Source of the DNA: Sambucus nigra
Taxonomy: Eukaryota; Streptophyta; Magnoliopsida; Dipsacales; Adoxaceae
Direction: 5' to 3'
Assembly: GCA_949130495.1 (NCBI GenBank)
Contig: OX422216.1
Coordinates: 103,857,967-103,921,966, forward strand
Length of the DNA: 64,000 bases
Shown here: one piece after another, positions 24,134-35,744 of the stretch
Position numbering within the stretch: position 1 is the first letter of the stretch
Layout of the letters: the number at the start of each line of letters is the position of its first letter
The notes under the pieces: generated by a model
The model's database searches: none
Told to the model about the DNA's origin: nothing
Seen by the model: the letters and a program-made list of their open reading frames with translations, nothing else
Program-made: the position numbers and the translations under genes

Positions 24134-25203
24134 TATGCCTGTAAAAAGGCAGCCATACCCAGATACGTTCTCTTCACCATTTCAACACCTACAACCTCTA
24201 CGGATCATTCCCAATCACCAATCAACCATTCTAAATAAACTTCCTAACATGTATGTATGATTTCCACTAATATAACATCAGTAAATCATCACCCATTATC
24301 ATTATAATTCAAAATTCCCAAATTTAGATCATAAGAATCCTAGTTTCCCAATTTTCAATTAGAGTACCGAACCAACCCAGATTTGTTCATCGATATAATT
24401 TTCCAATTTCGTGATTAATCCTCTACATATATGAAGGAATTAAACTACTAATCAAATAATTCTATAATCATAAATTAAACCTCGAATTTTCACCCAATTT
24501 CATATGTAATTCATGATCAAATTCACCTACACTAACATGAGCATGATTATTGCTAAAGGAAAGCAAGTAAAAAACATTTGCCTCAAATTTGAATGTCTGA
24601 TCCACTGGTGATGTTGGTATAGATGCGTTCCTCACTTTTCGATCTACACGATGGTGGTGGTGGTTGTGCAAGGTGGTGTTAATTGGCCTTCCTCCTTTGC
24701 GATTTGTGACCCTCTGTGGTTCTCTCTTGATTTTTGTGTAACTTAGCCCTAATGGAACTTCCGTAACTGATATAATAATTATCTAATTTTCGTCCATTTT
24801 AATTCTCCAAAAATCCAAATGATAAAACTACCCCTACGGGGTGCCGATTAGGCCTAAAATTACCCCGGAGTCCAAATAAAATATCCGGGTAGAGTTTTCC
24901 GACTATCTCGACCCTTCCGGACTCAATAGCACACTCGAAATTACCAGACGAGTTATACAAAAATAATTTATCTTTTTATCACATACAATTAGTCCCGACA
25001 CGGCTCACACACGCGTCCTGACTTAAAATACCAAATTATTGTATTTCGCACTCCTACAATTTATACCCTTGGCATGCTAGTTAATAATTATTTTAAATTC
25101 AGATTAATTAACAATTAAATTTGTCATCCTTTTTAATTTAATTAATTCAACAATAATAATTAATCCCATAATTATTTAATATAAAAAAATGTTGGGTATT
25201 ACA

Positions 25204-25700
25204 ATAGTGTTATAATTGATTTGGAAAGGCCCATACTCAGGAGGTAGGGAGTTTAGGACGAATTGAACAAGAAAAGACTCGTCCACTATTGTGCTTAAAA
25301 CTCGAAGTCTAGCAGAATGGTCATATCTATAATGTGTTCATTCATGGTTCGAGTTCCATCGAACCTTATAGTGGTCAGGTCATCCACTAATTTCTCGACA
25401 AGGAGTTTATCAGCAGTGTGCGTTCCTTTATGTTGTTCAGCTACTTTTTCGCTTTTGTAGTTTCAAGTAGGGAGGTCTTAATGTTAGTAGACACACAGAT
25501 TCACATAAACTTAATGGCTAGCCTGTAGGATCAAAACCATGCTTCATGGACAACAATTTCTTCATCGCTAATGTTTTCAGTAATAGTAGCAGGTTCATCA
25601 CATAAAATTTCCATGTACAGGTCAAGAACCCCCAGGCTTAACTCAATTTACTCATTCCATTCTGAGAAATTAATTTCATCAAATTTGGAATAGAAAGCAT
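25204..25700 (-). pseudogene. Ty1/copia Gag N-terminal part
   Basis: Minus-strand translation shows FYSKFDEINFSEWNE, DEPATITEN, NRLAIKFM-like, TKAKK, SFLVQFVLNSLPPEYGPF and YNT, the standard copia Gag (UBN2) order. Several stops interrupt it. It breaks at the solo LTR E and resumes at 22258 with KIKWNVNDLQNM. The start lies near 25690. No primer-binding site is clear to its right. Confidence 0.85.
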
Positions 25701-26012
25701 GCAAAATATAGGTTTAGGGGAACAGCAAATAATAACAATGTTCACTTATTAAAAAACAGAACAATAATTGGCAAGGGCCGAATATTGAATTGTCGACTTA
25801 ATATAATTTGGCAGATTTCTTAAATAGTCCAATTATTATGGAATCTCTAATGATCATCGCATAATATTCAGATTATAAAGATATACTGCTCTTTGATTCA
25901 TTTATCACGGTCACATAATTTTGGCATCTGTGTTTGTGGCCTAAATATTTTCATACCATGATAAATGGACATAATTTCAACTATTCAATTTTCACAAAAA
26001 GTCTAACGTTAT
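25701..26012 (-). other. Copia 5' flank, probable leader or LTR remnant
   Basis: AT-rich, with no ORF of note. By position it should contain the copia primer-binding site and part of the 5' LTR, but I do not see a clean match. Element F is inserted at its right end. Confidence 0.35.
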
Positions 26013-27068
26013 TGTAAGGACTTATTTTATAAGTCCTTTTTACATTATAATATGGCGTATACCACTACAACCATCGAAGAATTGTTCAAGATCATTCAAG
26101 CATCAAGACGGATCCGAATATCAAAGTTCTTCATCAAAGGAGTCTCCGCGAGATTCCTTATCAAAGTACCTTAGCATTTCACTTAGAGTATTGGGATTAT
26201 TTTCATAAAATATTTTCTAAGTGTTGGAGCGGAGCTTTAAATATTTTTCGTCAAAAATATAATTTTTGAAGCTTTTGAGGCGGTGCATTTAACGAGAAAA
26301 AAGGGAAAAATATTCAATTTTACTGTCATCATTCAAATGACAGCCGATGTCGTTCAAACGACATGGCATGTCGTGCGAAGTATCAAACAACATTGGATCA
26401 CGTTCGAAAGACACCCAATCTCGTTTGAACGATCCATCGCCTTAAGTATTTTATAAATAGGACTCTCTAACTCCGTTTTTCATAAGAAGACCTGTGCAAA
26501 AACTATTTATGTTTTTCTGCAAAGAGCAGTACAAATTTGTCTTCTCACTTTAGAGGTTTAATCCTTTATTTTTACAATTCACAAAACATCCCAACCCTTA
26601 ATGAATTGTTTTGGAACCCAAAATACGATCTTGTTGATCTTGCTCTTGTAGAGAGGGTAAATCTACATCATATGGCTGCGTGTCATTAAGGATCTTGTTG
26701 CTTTGAAGATTATTTGTTGATTTGGACTTAGGTTAATAGGGAGTGTTACGGTATTCCTGCGCTGAAGATAGGACTGCAGTTCTTGTAGGTTCGCTGCACG
26801 TGGATCTATTGTTGACGACACCGACCGACACCTGCGGGTATTCATGTGTTAAAATCTATTTCATTGTAACCGTGTAAGTTTCGATTTACAATTATAATGA
26901 AATAGAGGTTTTTCCCTTCAGGGATTTTTCCTGAAATTGGTTTAGTTTGCATGCTTATTGATTTTATGTTATCAAATCACCTAGATGCATGTGTTAGGGT
27001 TTAATTAAATTTTGGATTAATTAAAATTGGATTTATTTGAGTTGCATTATTCCGCTGTAGCACTCTTA
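26013..27068 (+). repeat. Element F 5' LTR
   Basis: Begins TGTAAGGAC and ends CACTCTTA. A block of GTCGTTCAAACGAC-type palindromes (26330-26435) lies just upstream of a clear TATA box TATAAATA (26452-26459), so this is U3 promoter sequence. Transcription would start around 26480-26490. The ORF on the minus strand at 26663-26845 looks incidental. Confidence 0.85.
26330..26460 (+). promoter_or_regulatory. Element F U3 promoter: palindrome block plus TATA box (5' LTR)
   Basis: GTCGTT-CA-AACGAC (26349-26362) and CACGTTCGAAAG, TCTCGTTTGAACGA words lie within 110 bp upstream of TATAAATA at 26452. The same arrangement is kept in the other LTR, where the core TCGTTCGAACGA is perfect. Confidence 0.7.
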
Positions 27069-27274
27069 AATTGGTATATCAGATCCTGTTGCACTAAGTT
27101 ATTGTGTTTTGATCCTGAATTTTCCAAATCTGTTTTTGAAATCCCGTTTTTTCTAAATATGCCTTTGGGGGGATTTGATGATTTTAGATGTCACTTGTCT
27201 GACGGAACTATTTGGAAATCTCGGTTAAAATCTGCTTTTAAACTCTTGTTAAAAGCATATGTGTACTCCTTTGT

Positions 27275-28191
27275 TGTGAGGGAATTGGCCATAGCATAGA
27301 TGAGTGCCCCACCAAAGTTAGGGAGTGTTTTAATAAACCAATTGTTATGTTGCCACACTTAGTGAGTAAGCGTGTCCTTCCCATCTGTGTGGCTACTCAT
27401 GAGAATAATGTTGATACTTCTTCCGCAGCCAATGATAGTGTTTCTCATGAAAGTGAGAGTGATGGGAGTTATGTTGGAAGTGTATATGAGCATAACTTGC
27501 AAACGGATTTCAATGAACTTTATGCTAAAGCTTTGAAAATGAAGAAAGAAAATTTGGAATTAAAATCTCAATTGAAAGAGCGTGCCTTAAAAAATAATGA
27601 TGTTTTAGTTGAAGATCATAGGGCACATGAGAAAATTTTGAGAGAGAAGCTTGAATACTTCGAGGGAGAGAGAGATAGTCTTCGAGGGGTGATGGAGGCT
27701 ATGAAAAAGGAGCTTCTTAAGTTTGAGGATTCTAAGCGCGTACTTGAATCTAAGATAGGTGAACTTGAGAAAAGTTTAAGATATTTGACTAAAGTGAAAT
27801 TTTATTTGGAGCCTAGGTCTGCAAATCTTGATAAGATTTTAGGAACTGTCGAAATCAAAAAGGATAAGGGTGGGATTGGTTTTGAAAAACAGGTTGCACC
27901 CATTCCCAAAGCCATCCGCGCATGTGTAAGAGAACCTCCTAGGGATGTTAGGAGAGAGCCGCCAAGGATTTTGAGGAGAGAGCACCTAGGACTTTGAGGA
28001 GAGAGCCACCTTTAGGTAACATTCACCGCCACATATACACGTGTACTCATTACGGTCAAAAAGGTCACCTTAGGCATTTCTATTATAAACTTCAAAACAC
28101 TCGTAGGAAGTTTAAAGAGAGAGTCATAGCTGTTCCTAAAACCCCCACTTATCGTTTTAAATCTGTTTGGGTTAGGAAATCGGATTTATAA
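27275..28191 (+). pseudogene. SIRE-like copia Gag C-terminal region with coiled coil, frameshifted
   Basis: It starts with the second half of a CCHC knuckle, CEGIGHSIDEC (27275-27307), runs open through an acidic stretch and a long heptad-rich helix (about 27500-27800; EKILREKLEYFEGERDSL and ESKIGELEKSLRYL), then LDKILGTVEIKK and a short RREPP repeat. A frameshift in the RREPP repeats (27950-28000) leads to a second knuckle relic, CTHYGQKGHLRHFYYKL (two cysteines replaced by tyrosine), and WVRKSDL before a stop. This order is typical of Gag from SIRE/Maximus copia elements. Gag packages the element RNA. No protease, integrase or RT follows. Confidence 0.82.
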
Positions 28192-30279
28192 GCATATGGT
28201 CTAATTGTTCACGAATCTCGTATGCTTTCACGTGATTCACCCCATGTTAGATCTTTTGGTTGATGGTGTTGATTATTTGTCATAGGCTAGTTGTGCTCCA
28301 TGATATACTCTTACTAGTGTTATGACTCACTTTGTTGTAGTTTACATTATTTTATTTGTTTTAGTTACTGTTTTAGATCTGTTAGCACCTTCCAGGTATC
28401 TTTTTCTTGAAATTTTTCCACTGGGCAAAACTATTTAACACTCTAGCAATTTGTGAAAGTTTGATTTTCTCCTTCGAGCGACCTCTAATCTCGTGCGAAG
28501 CCTTCTTGTGAGATACTATGTCGTTTCAATGACAGGGAGTCTCGTTCGAGTGATCGGGTTGACTGTTGACGATTTTGTTTGCAACACCCGGTGTTCTTTG
28601 GTTACATTATTTGGTATTGTTGGGTTTCCTCTGACAGTTTATATGCAATTACTTTTGGTATTTATGCTTAATTGCTAATACTGTATTGCTCGTTTAATCA
28701 CACATGCTTAGATTGATTATTATTTGTGTGGTTTTTTGTTTGCTAGCATAGGATGATGCTCATGTCGATATTATGCCTATTGTTGGTTGTGCTACATTTG
28801 TGATATATTTTTCGAAAAACCAAAAAAATTTCATTTTTGAAATTTTTTATAAAATATAAAAAGATTTATTATGATAAAATTGTTGAAAAAGACAAAAAGA
28901 GTTTTATTTTTTATTTTTCACCGTATATGAATGTACATTTAGGATGGTCGAGTCACAACTTCATTCCATTTATCCATGTGACAATTTGATAGTTTTTTGA
29001 GACAATATATCATGTCATCCATGTGTTTTACAATGTTTGGAGTCATTGAGATGTTATTAGTTGATACTTCCTACATATTTGACTCATTATGTCCTTTACT
29101 GCACACGTGCACATATTTGTTTGATTATTGTACTTGTCTATCACATGTTGGTCGAGTGTTTTTCTGTCCTTAAAATGAACCAAGTGCAATAATACGAGAG
29201 TAATAAAAGTAGTGCATGTAAAAACCATTGCCCGTGAGGAATTTGTTTATGTTTAAAAATGATGAGTGCACGGAGAAAGGGCTAGAGAGTGTAAAATTGA
29301 CTCTGCGTGAAAGCCACCGTTTGAAAAGAGCCCGCTCAAAAAAATTAAGGCAATAAAAAGATGATATATGCCAAAATTTGGGCCAATAGGTTTTCTCTAA
29401 GTTGAGAATTTAAAACCTATTTAATATAAAAATTGTATTATTATATATGAGGGAGTTTGGTTGGAAAGTAATCAATGGGTTTGTACGTGCTTTGAAAAGT
29501 TCTCGAAACGACACTATATAGTTTTGGACGTTATTGTTTGAAAATCAATTAGGCTTTGATTTGTTGATTTGATTTAGTCGATATCATCTAAATTCAATAA
29601 TTTTACACCTAAGGATATTTTTGAAGTTCAATCGATAGGAGTACACATATGCATCGTGCACATATATGCTTGATTGAGTTTTAATACCTATTGAATTTAT
29701 TCATACCCATTCATTTGGTTTCTATGATTTGTTATCTTAGTGTAAATTCATGGTGTGTGATTTTTTATAACATCATTTTTTGCATTTTTGTATGAAAAAT
29801 CTAAAAAACCAAAAATAGTTCGTGGAATCTTTTGAGTATTTCCTCTGCATGCCCGTGGTTTGATCCATATTTGTTCTGTTTGTCGTGACACTCCACGTTT
29901 TTATTATTTATTCTTTCCTTGTCTATTTCGGATAAATAAAAAAGGGGAGAACGAATTATGGGGGAGTTTACATTATGGGGGAGATTTGATTATATTGATT
30001 GATATATTTATAGCATTTCAAACTTGATGCGTCATGAAGGTATTTGCTTTATCTCATGTGTGTAGGTACAAAAGGGAAGATCGTTATGTTGCACACCCTG
30101 ATGAGAAAAGCTTTGATATTTGAAGTTTGATGAAGATTTTTGAAGAAAATATTTGAAGACTTGCATTTCAAGTACCTTTTTACTTTTGAGTTCATGGGAG
30201 GGTATTAGATTTGTATAGGCATTTTGTTTTGATAATTCGAATTATTTTTATTTTGTACCGGCATAGACATAGGGGGATT
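28192..30279 (+). other. Element F internal non-coding region
   Basis: AT-rich, with no recognisable pol. It includes another set of TCGTTCGA-type words (28470-28560) and ends in a purine tract (30265-30279). The pol region expected in a full copia element is missing. Confidence 0.6.
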
Positions 30280-31336
30280 TGAAAAGACAAATTTTATACG
30301 TCATGTTTACATTAGAATGTGTCGTGTACCGCTGTCGAAGTTTCAAGACCATTCAAGCATCAAGACGAATCCGAATAACAAAGTTCTTCATCAAAGGAGT
30401 CTCCGCGAGATTAATTTTGGTAAGGTTATGTTTAAGTACTTCATTTAGAGTATTGGGATTGTTTTTCATAAAATATTTTCTAAGTGTTGGGGCGGAGCTT
30501 TAAATTTTTTTCGTCAAAAATATAATTTTCGGAGCTTTTGAGGCGGTGCATTTAACGAGAAAAAGATAAAGAAAAATATTGAATTTTACTGTGATCGTTC
30601 AAATGACAGCCTATGTCGTACAAACGACATGGCATGTCACGCGAAGTATAACGACATTGGATCTCGTTCGAACGACATCCAATCTCGTTTGAATGAGCCG
30701 TCGCCTTAAGTCTTTTATAAATAGGACTCTCCAACTCCGTTTTTCATAAGAAGACCTGTGCAAAAACTATATATGTTTTTTCTGCAAAGAGCAGTACAAA
30801 TTTGTCTTCTCACTTTACAGGTTTAATCCTTTGTTTTTACAATTCACAAAACATCCCAACCCTTAGTGAATTGTTTTGGAACCCAAAATACGATCTTGCT
30901 GATCTTGCTCTTGTAGAGAGGGTAAATCTACATCATATGGTTGCGTGTCATTGAGGATCTTGTTGCTTTGAAGATTATTTGCTGATTTGGACTGAGGTTC
31001 ATTGGGAGTGTTGCGGTATTCCTAGGCTAAAGATAGGACTGCGGTTCTTCTAGGTTCGCTGTGCATGGATCTATTGTTGACGACACCGACCGACACATGC
31101 GGGTACTCGTGTGTCAAAATCTATTTCGTTGTAACTGTGTAAGTTGCGATTTACAATTATAGTGAAATAAAGGTTTTGCCCTTCGGGGATTTTTCCTCAA
31201 ATTGGTTTACTTTGCATGCTTATGGATTTTATGTTATCAAATCACCTAGATTCATGTGTTAAGGTTTAACTAAAATTTCGGTTAATTAAAATTGGATTTA
31301 TTCGAGTAGTCGCATTATTTCGCTCTAGCACTCTCA
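30280..31336 (+). repeat. Element F 3' LTR
   Basis: Collinear with 26013-27068, ending CACTCTCA. It contains the palindrome block (30594-30705; perfect TCGTTCGAACGA at 30664-30675) and TATAAATA at 30716-30723. Confidence 0.85.
30594..30723 (+). promoter_or_regulatory. Element F U3 promoter (3' LTR copy)
   Basis: Palindromic TCGTTCGAACGA and related words end about 20 bp before TATAAATA (30716-30723). This is the sister of 26330-26460. Confidence 0.7.
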
Positions 31337-31557
31337 GTTTTTTAATCCATATATTAGCATGTGTTTTGCCTCAATCTAATTTTATAATGAACACTAGAAT
31401 TAACTAAATGACAATAAGCTTAATACTCTCATATATAGTCTCAGCCTGTGTTTAACTATCAACTTGACTTAAATAAATATTTACTTATAACTCTTTATAA
31501 TTATATAATAATGCCAATCATATACTGTGTTGCAACAACTATAATCATTTATGGGGG

Positions 31558-31966
31558 TTCCAGCACAATGGATAGGCTTAGGTGTATTTCCTTCTCTTCT
31601 ACCATTTATTGCCTATGGATGGAAAGAAATGGGAGGCTCTTCAATGGTTTGATCAAGCCCACGGATGTTATTATCAAGGATATAGAGAACATGGTTAGAA
31701 CTAGAGTTATCACTTGGAAGAATGGGAGGAGATCGTATAAAAACTGGATGGCATGCTTTAACTGGAACATCCCTGACACATGTTTATCATAGGCATCTTG
31801 CGATGTGTGGGATTTAGTGGTTGTTTTAGTGGTTGTTTCTACTAGTTTCCCCTTTTTGTAAGGAGGTCTTCTGGGGGGGATTGTCACACATTTTGTTTTG
31901 GAGTAATACTCCTTTTAGCTTGTAAAGTTCTTCTTTGTTCTAGTATACATAATTTCCCCCAAAAAA
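31558..31966 (+). mobile_element. LINE-4: short 3' fragment of an L1-type LINE
   Basis: It encodes the C-terminal tail of the zinc-binding RT domain (FSSTIYCLWMERNGRLF, then NWMACFNWNIPD and a stop near 31790), followed by a 3' UTR ending ATACATAATTTCCCCC and A6. The 3' end matches LINE-1 (ACATAATTTTTCCC) rather than LINE-2/3. It is strongly 5'-truncated; I could not establish a target duplication. Confidence 0.88.
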
Positions 31967-33490
31967 TAGATGAACATTGAATGACTATAACAACCCTTGT
32001 AATGAAAACAACTACTTAAAAATGCAAGAAATCATGAATTTTGCCAAAAATAAAAAAAAATTGAGTTTTCACCATAGAATTGAAGTAAAACATGCCATAA
32101 AACGAAAACTTTTTGTGAAACGTCATCAAAAGTTACAAGCCCTAAGATTATTACCTAAAATGGCAAAAACGGCATTTTGAGGGCCTTAACGACCTCAGAT
32201 CGCCGAAAAACACTTTACATCGCAACCAAATGTGGTGAAATTTGATCTCTGGTACATTTCCAGTCAACCCACCAAGTTTCAAGTCAATTGGACACTAGAA
32301 TTTTGAAAAACCCTATTCACTGCAGAAAAAAAATTCTACCCCAAACTGCCCTAATTCATTGTTTTCACTTAATTGGACTTAGAAAAAAATTTATCTTCAT
32401 ATCATACTCATCATAAATGTTTTTAGAATTCTTTAAATACATGAACCATATGAATCAAACAAGGACATATTAGGGTTATAACGCATTAGGGGGCTATAAT
32501 CAGCGGACACAAGGAAAGCACTCTTTACATGCAATTTTTGTACTCAATTTCACATAGGTACGAGAACTTAAGTTTTGATCTACTAATAATATATATCAGA
32601 TTCATACCAGTCCTAAAACCAATCAAATATATACTCTAAAAATATGTTATACATAAGATTTAAATTCTATAATTTTTCAGGTGTTCTAATATGCGATTAT
32701 AGAATTCCAGAATTTTAGATTTTGAGCATACTATTAATCTATACTGTCTTAAGAAAATTTCATATATGGATAGCATGAGATTATTAACCTTAAGCTATGC
32801 CACATGTTAATTAATATTGTTATGTGATCAAAATAAATACATAAACCTGCATGTTATATCAAGTTTATAAAAGAAATATTGTCATGGATCAAGGATGTTT
32901 TATCTTCATGCAATCATTGATTTTTAATTATGATTTATAACCATGATCAAACATTAACCTTTGTCCATTGCTAGTGTGAGGAAGACGACTTGAATGCTCC
33001 TTTAAATTGCTTCTTAGAACCTGTTAAAAAAAGCCCAGAATTATGGCTTGTATGTGCCCAAAAATTTGAGAAAATATGGAAAAGTGAATTTTGGATTTTT
33101 TCTCCCACCTTAGATAGTTGTGTGTTATGAGATAATCCTAGATGGTGCAAGGCTACTCTATATATAAGGGGAAGATGGCCGAATATCCAAGTCGAAATAG
33201 ACCTATTTTCAAGGCTTCTACTAACCATCAAGTGGCTTTAAAGTAGGAACAAATCCAATCCCTTAATTTTTGCATTTATCACATGACTAATTAATTATCT
33301 GATATTTATGAAGACCACATAAATGAGGAATTCATAATTTTGAAATTTAATATAAAGGAAATGCAAAAATTAATTTCCAACTCTAATTATTAATTCCAAC
33401 ATCCCTTTGGTTGATTTCACTTAGTTTGAGTGTGTTCTCTTAAGTATTCATTTGTGATCTTTCACCCCTCTTCCATTATGCTAGTGTCAA
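31967..33490. other. No recognisable gene
   Basis: AT-rich sequence. The only ORFs (67 and 86 codons) show no familiar motif, and the composition matches non-coding repeats. Confidence 0.5.
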
Positions 33491-33807
33491 TTTTGTGTTA
33501 GAGCACTAGTTTTAATGTCTACTCCACGTCATTTTGATCCAAATGTTGATGACCTAATGCACGAATGAGACTTTCAGAACATTGAGATGAAAGACTTGAT
33601 GAGATAAGTGCAGCAACTCTCGCAACATTTATAATGATTCAACGCTTTGAGAAGTGATGAATCGTGTCATGATTCGAGGAATAAATCATCAAGTGATGAT
33701 GAGGAGAATATTATCGTCTTTTTTTGATCTCGTGGTTTCATACTAGATGAAGAGTCTTTTCATCATCAAGAAATTAAATTTAAGCAAGCCTCACAATACC
33801 ATACAAA
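33491..33807 (+). pseudogene. Ty3/gypsy Gag N-terminal remnant with degenerate primer-binding site
   Basis: A degenerate primer-binding site (TTTGTGTTAGAGC, about 33494) precedes ATG at 33518. The frame reads MSTPRHFDPNVDDLMHE, stop, then IEMKDLMR, stop, VQQLSQHL and an acidic SSSDDEENI segment. This is a start typical of plant Ty3 Gag proteins, with four in-frame stops in under 200 bp. It breaks off at 33807 where an LTR-like sequence begins. Confidence 0.6.
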
Positions 33808-35744
33808 TGTGACACTCCGTAAATTTCATATTTGAGGTGATCAATCTTAAATGCAAAATTTACAAGAATCGAACAATTAATAACATTCTAAGCATGTGAA
33901 ATTGAAATACATACACTACCTGCAAAGCTTTGTATGGAATGCAAAACACATACAATAATTATTTTAATTTTCTAACATTAAATTAAACTTAAACAAATTT
34001 ATCAAAATTAAACTTAACACTGATTAAACAAATTGTTATTTAAACGGTTTATCAAATTTTATCTTAGCTAAGCATGAAAACCACAACATGCCGATGTACG
34101 AGGAAAAACCATAATAGGAAAAATCTCGAACGGCCCAGCCATGCAAATTCACTATGTACGGAATTACAAAAGGCCACGACAGAATGCTTACACAATCGAC
34201 TCACCGTCATCGCAAGCCTTGACGCTGTTTATTTCTTCAACCTTCACCACATTGATATGCAGGAGTCCACCCGTGAAGCTTCCATAATGTATGAGTCCAC
34301 ACAAGAATCGGTATCCACGAATCTAAGCTCAACAATCATCACAACACATAGAGTCCACTATCTATAAACAAAGCAGGAACGGAGTCTACAGCACGAAACC
34401 AGTTCTCAACAAAATGAAGAGAATAAAGTTTTGCTACACAAAATAAGATCACAAAGCATATATAAAGATGAAACTTAAATCTTAAATAACTTGGGTGAAA
34501 CTAGGGTGTTGGAGGCTCTTGGATATGTAAAGTAATATAATTTCACGAAAACCTCTCATTAAAAACTGATGCCAAAACTCCTTTATATAAAAACTCATTT
34601 TTTCAAGACAACACGTTTTTAGAGATCTCGATCGAATGAAAACACTAATCTCGTTTAAATGACATTTAGGCTCGTTCGAATGACGTCATGAAATTCATTC
34701 GAATGTTCTTCAAACAAGGTTTATCATGTAAATAGAACAATATTGTTTGATACCCATTAAAAGTCGTTTGAACGACTTTCATATTCTCGATGGAACGATC
34801 ATGAACAATCGTTCGAAGAACTTAGCAATTTCGTTTGAATAGAGTTAAAAACTCTCTTGAATAACTATTCACAAAAATTACAATTTTCTTTAAAAACTTT
34901 TTTATGAAAATAGCCTCAAATAAAATTTTATAAAAATAATTAAAAACAACACCCAATATAAAGTCCAATGATCAAAATATATATACATTCATACCTTATG
35001 AGATCCTTGGATATTGAAGATGAAGCGATGCACTAAACACAGCATGATGATATAGATGCTCTAACTTGGCCGCTACGGTCTTCAATCAAACATGTCATAG
35101 GACTAAAAGGTAAACACACCCAAGTCCTAACCAATGACTCATAGGTTTCATCCAAACACGGAATAAGCCAAAACATACAAATTGACTCGATTCGGAAATT
35201 TGTCCCTATAGAAATAATGTAAGAGTATAATTAAATATGGATAATCTTAAACTATACAAATATGTCAATAAATAAAAATACGAATATCCACAAACCTACA
35301 ATAGGAAAACTAGGAGTACTAGAAACAAATTCATAAATAAAATGCATTAGGGCATAATTCTACTCATCCTAAATCTCAACGAAGGATCCTAACCATTCAT
35401 TTGTACTGCATTAACACCGCCCTTTTATAGTTATAATTGGGCATTCGTACCCCCTCCTCAATTTCTAACATCCCATCTACACCCAATCACATAATCTACT
35501 AAAATAAGAAAAAGGATACATTACATAACAAACCTCACATTTTTCCATTGGGGTTGATCAGGTAATGTCAAGATATGTTGGTCGTAAAAATTAAAATATC
35601 ATTCGCAATATATGATAGAAATATAAGATATTTTCCCAATATTAATATGAGATGAGATAAATGCCTAATATAAATATATGTCCACCATAATATAATCCAT
35701 CTACATAATTATTATACCCAAAATATGTCAACCAATAGACATAA
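33808..35744 (-). repeat. LTR-like segment G, boundaries uncertain
   Basis: Starts TGTGACACTCC, like the reverse LTRs C, E and H, but the body does not align with them. On the minus strand it has a TATATAAAG box (34581-34589), with a TCGTTCGAATGAC/GTCGTTTGAACGAC palindrome block (34622-34850) just upstream, the same promoter plan as element F. I cannot find a matching end or target duplication before element D begins. Confidence 0.45.
34581..34850 (-). promoter_or_regulatory. Palindrome block and TATA box in segment G
   Basis: AAAGTCGTT-TG-AACGACTTT (34760-34779) has 9-bp perfect arms. Further words such as CTCGTTCGAATGAC (34671) lie closer to the TATA box. Confidence 0.6.

Larger units (their letters stand above)
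22259..25203 (-). mobile_element. Solo LTR E with perfect target duplication
   Basis: TGTGACACTC to GGTATTACA, flanked by direct ATAGT (22254-22258 and 25204-25208). It is 2945 bp, inserted in copia gag. It carries H3 (22714-22737), H2 and H1 (23418-23518), a (TC)n, (TA)n and (CA)n stretch (23242-23327), the 24-bp tandem palindrome array (23981-24133) and the CTATCTCGACCCTTCCGG block (24903). Short ORFs inside it show no resemblance to proteins. Confidence 0.95.
26013..31336 (+). mobile_element. Element F: Gag-only SIRE-like copia derivative (TR-GAG type)
   Basis: LTRs of about 1.06 kb lie at 26013-27068 and 30280-31336, collinear and clearly diverged. A primer-binding-like TTGGTATATCAGATC follows the first LTR, and a purine tract (AGACATAGGGGGA) precedes the second. 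The 3.2 kb internal region encodes only Gag. Outer flanks GTTAT (26008-26012) and GTTTT (31337-31341) could be a target duplication with one mutation. Elements with terminal repeats and only a gag gene are known as TR-GAGs and depend on another copia element for pol. Confidence 0.82.

Noticed and set aside
32000..33300. Possible host gene fragments
   Set aside because: No domain, splice pattern or coding bias that I can recognise.
34074..34367. 97-codon ORF on the plus strand in segment G
   Set aside because: No motif, no homologous ORF elsewhere in the window, LTR-like context.
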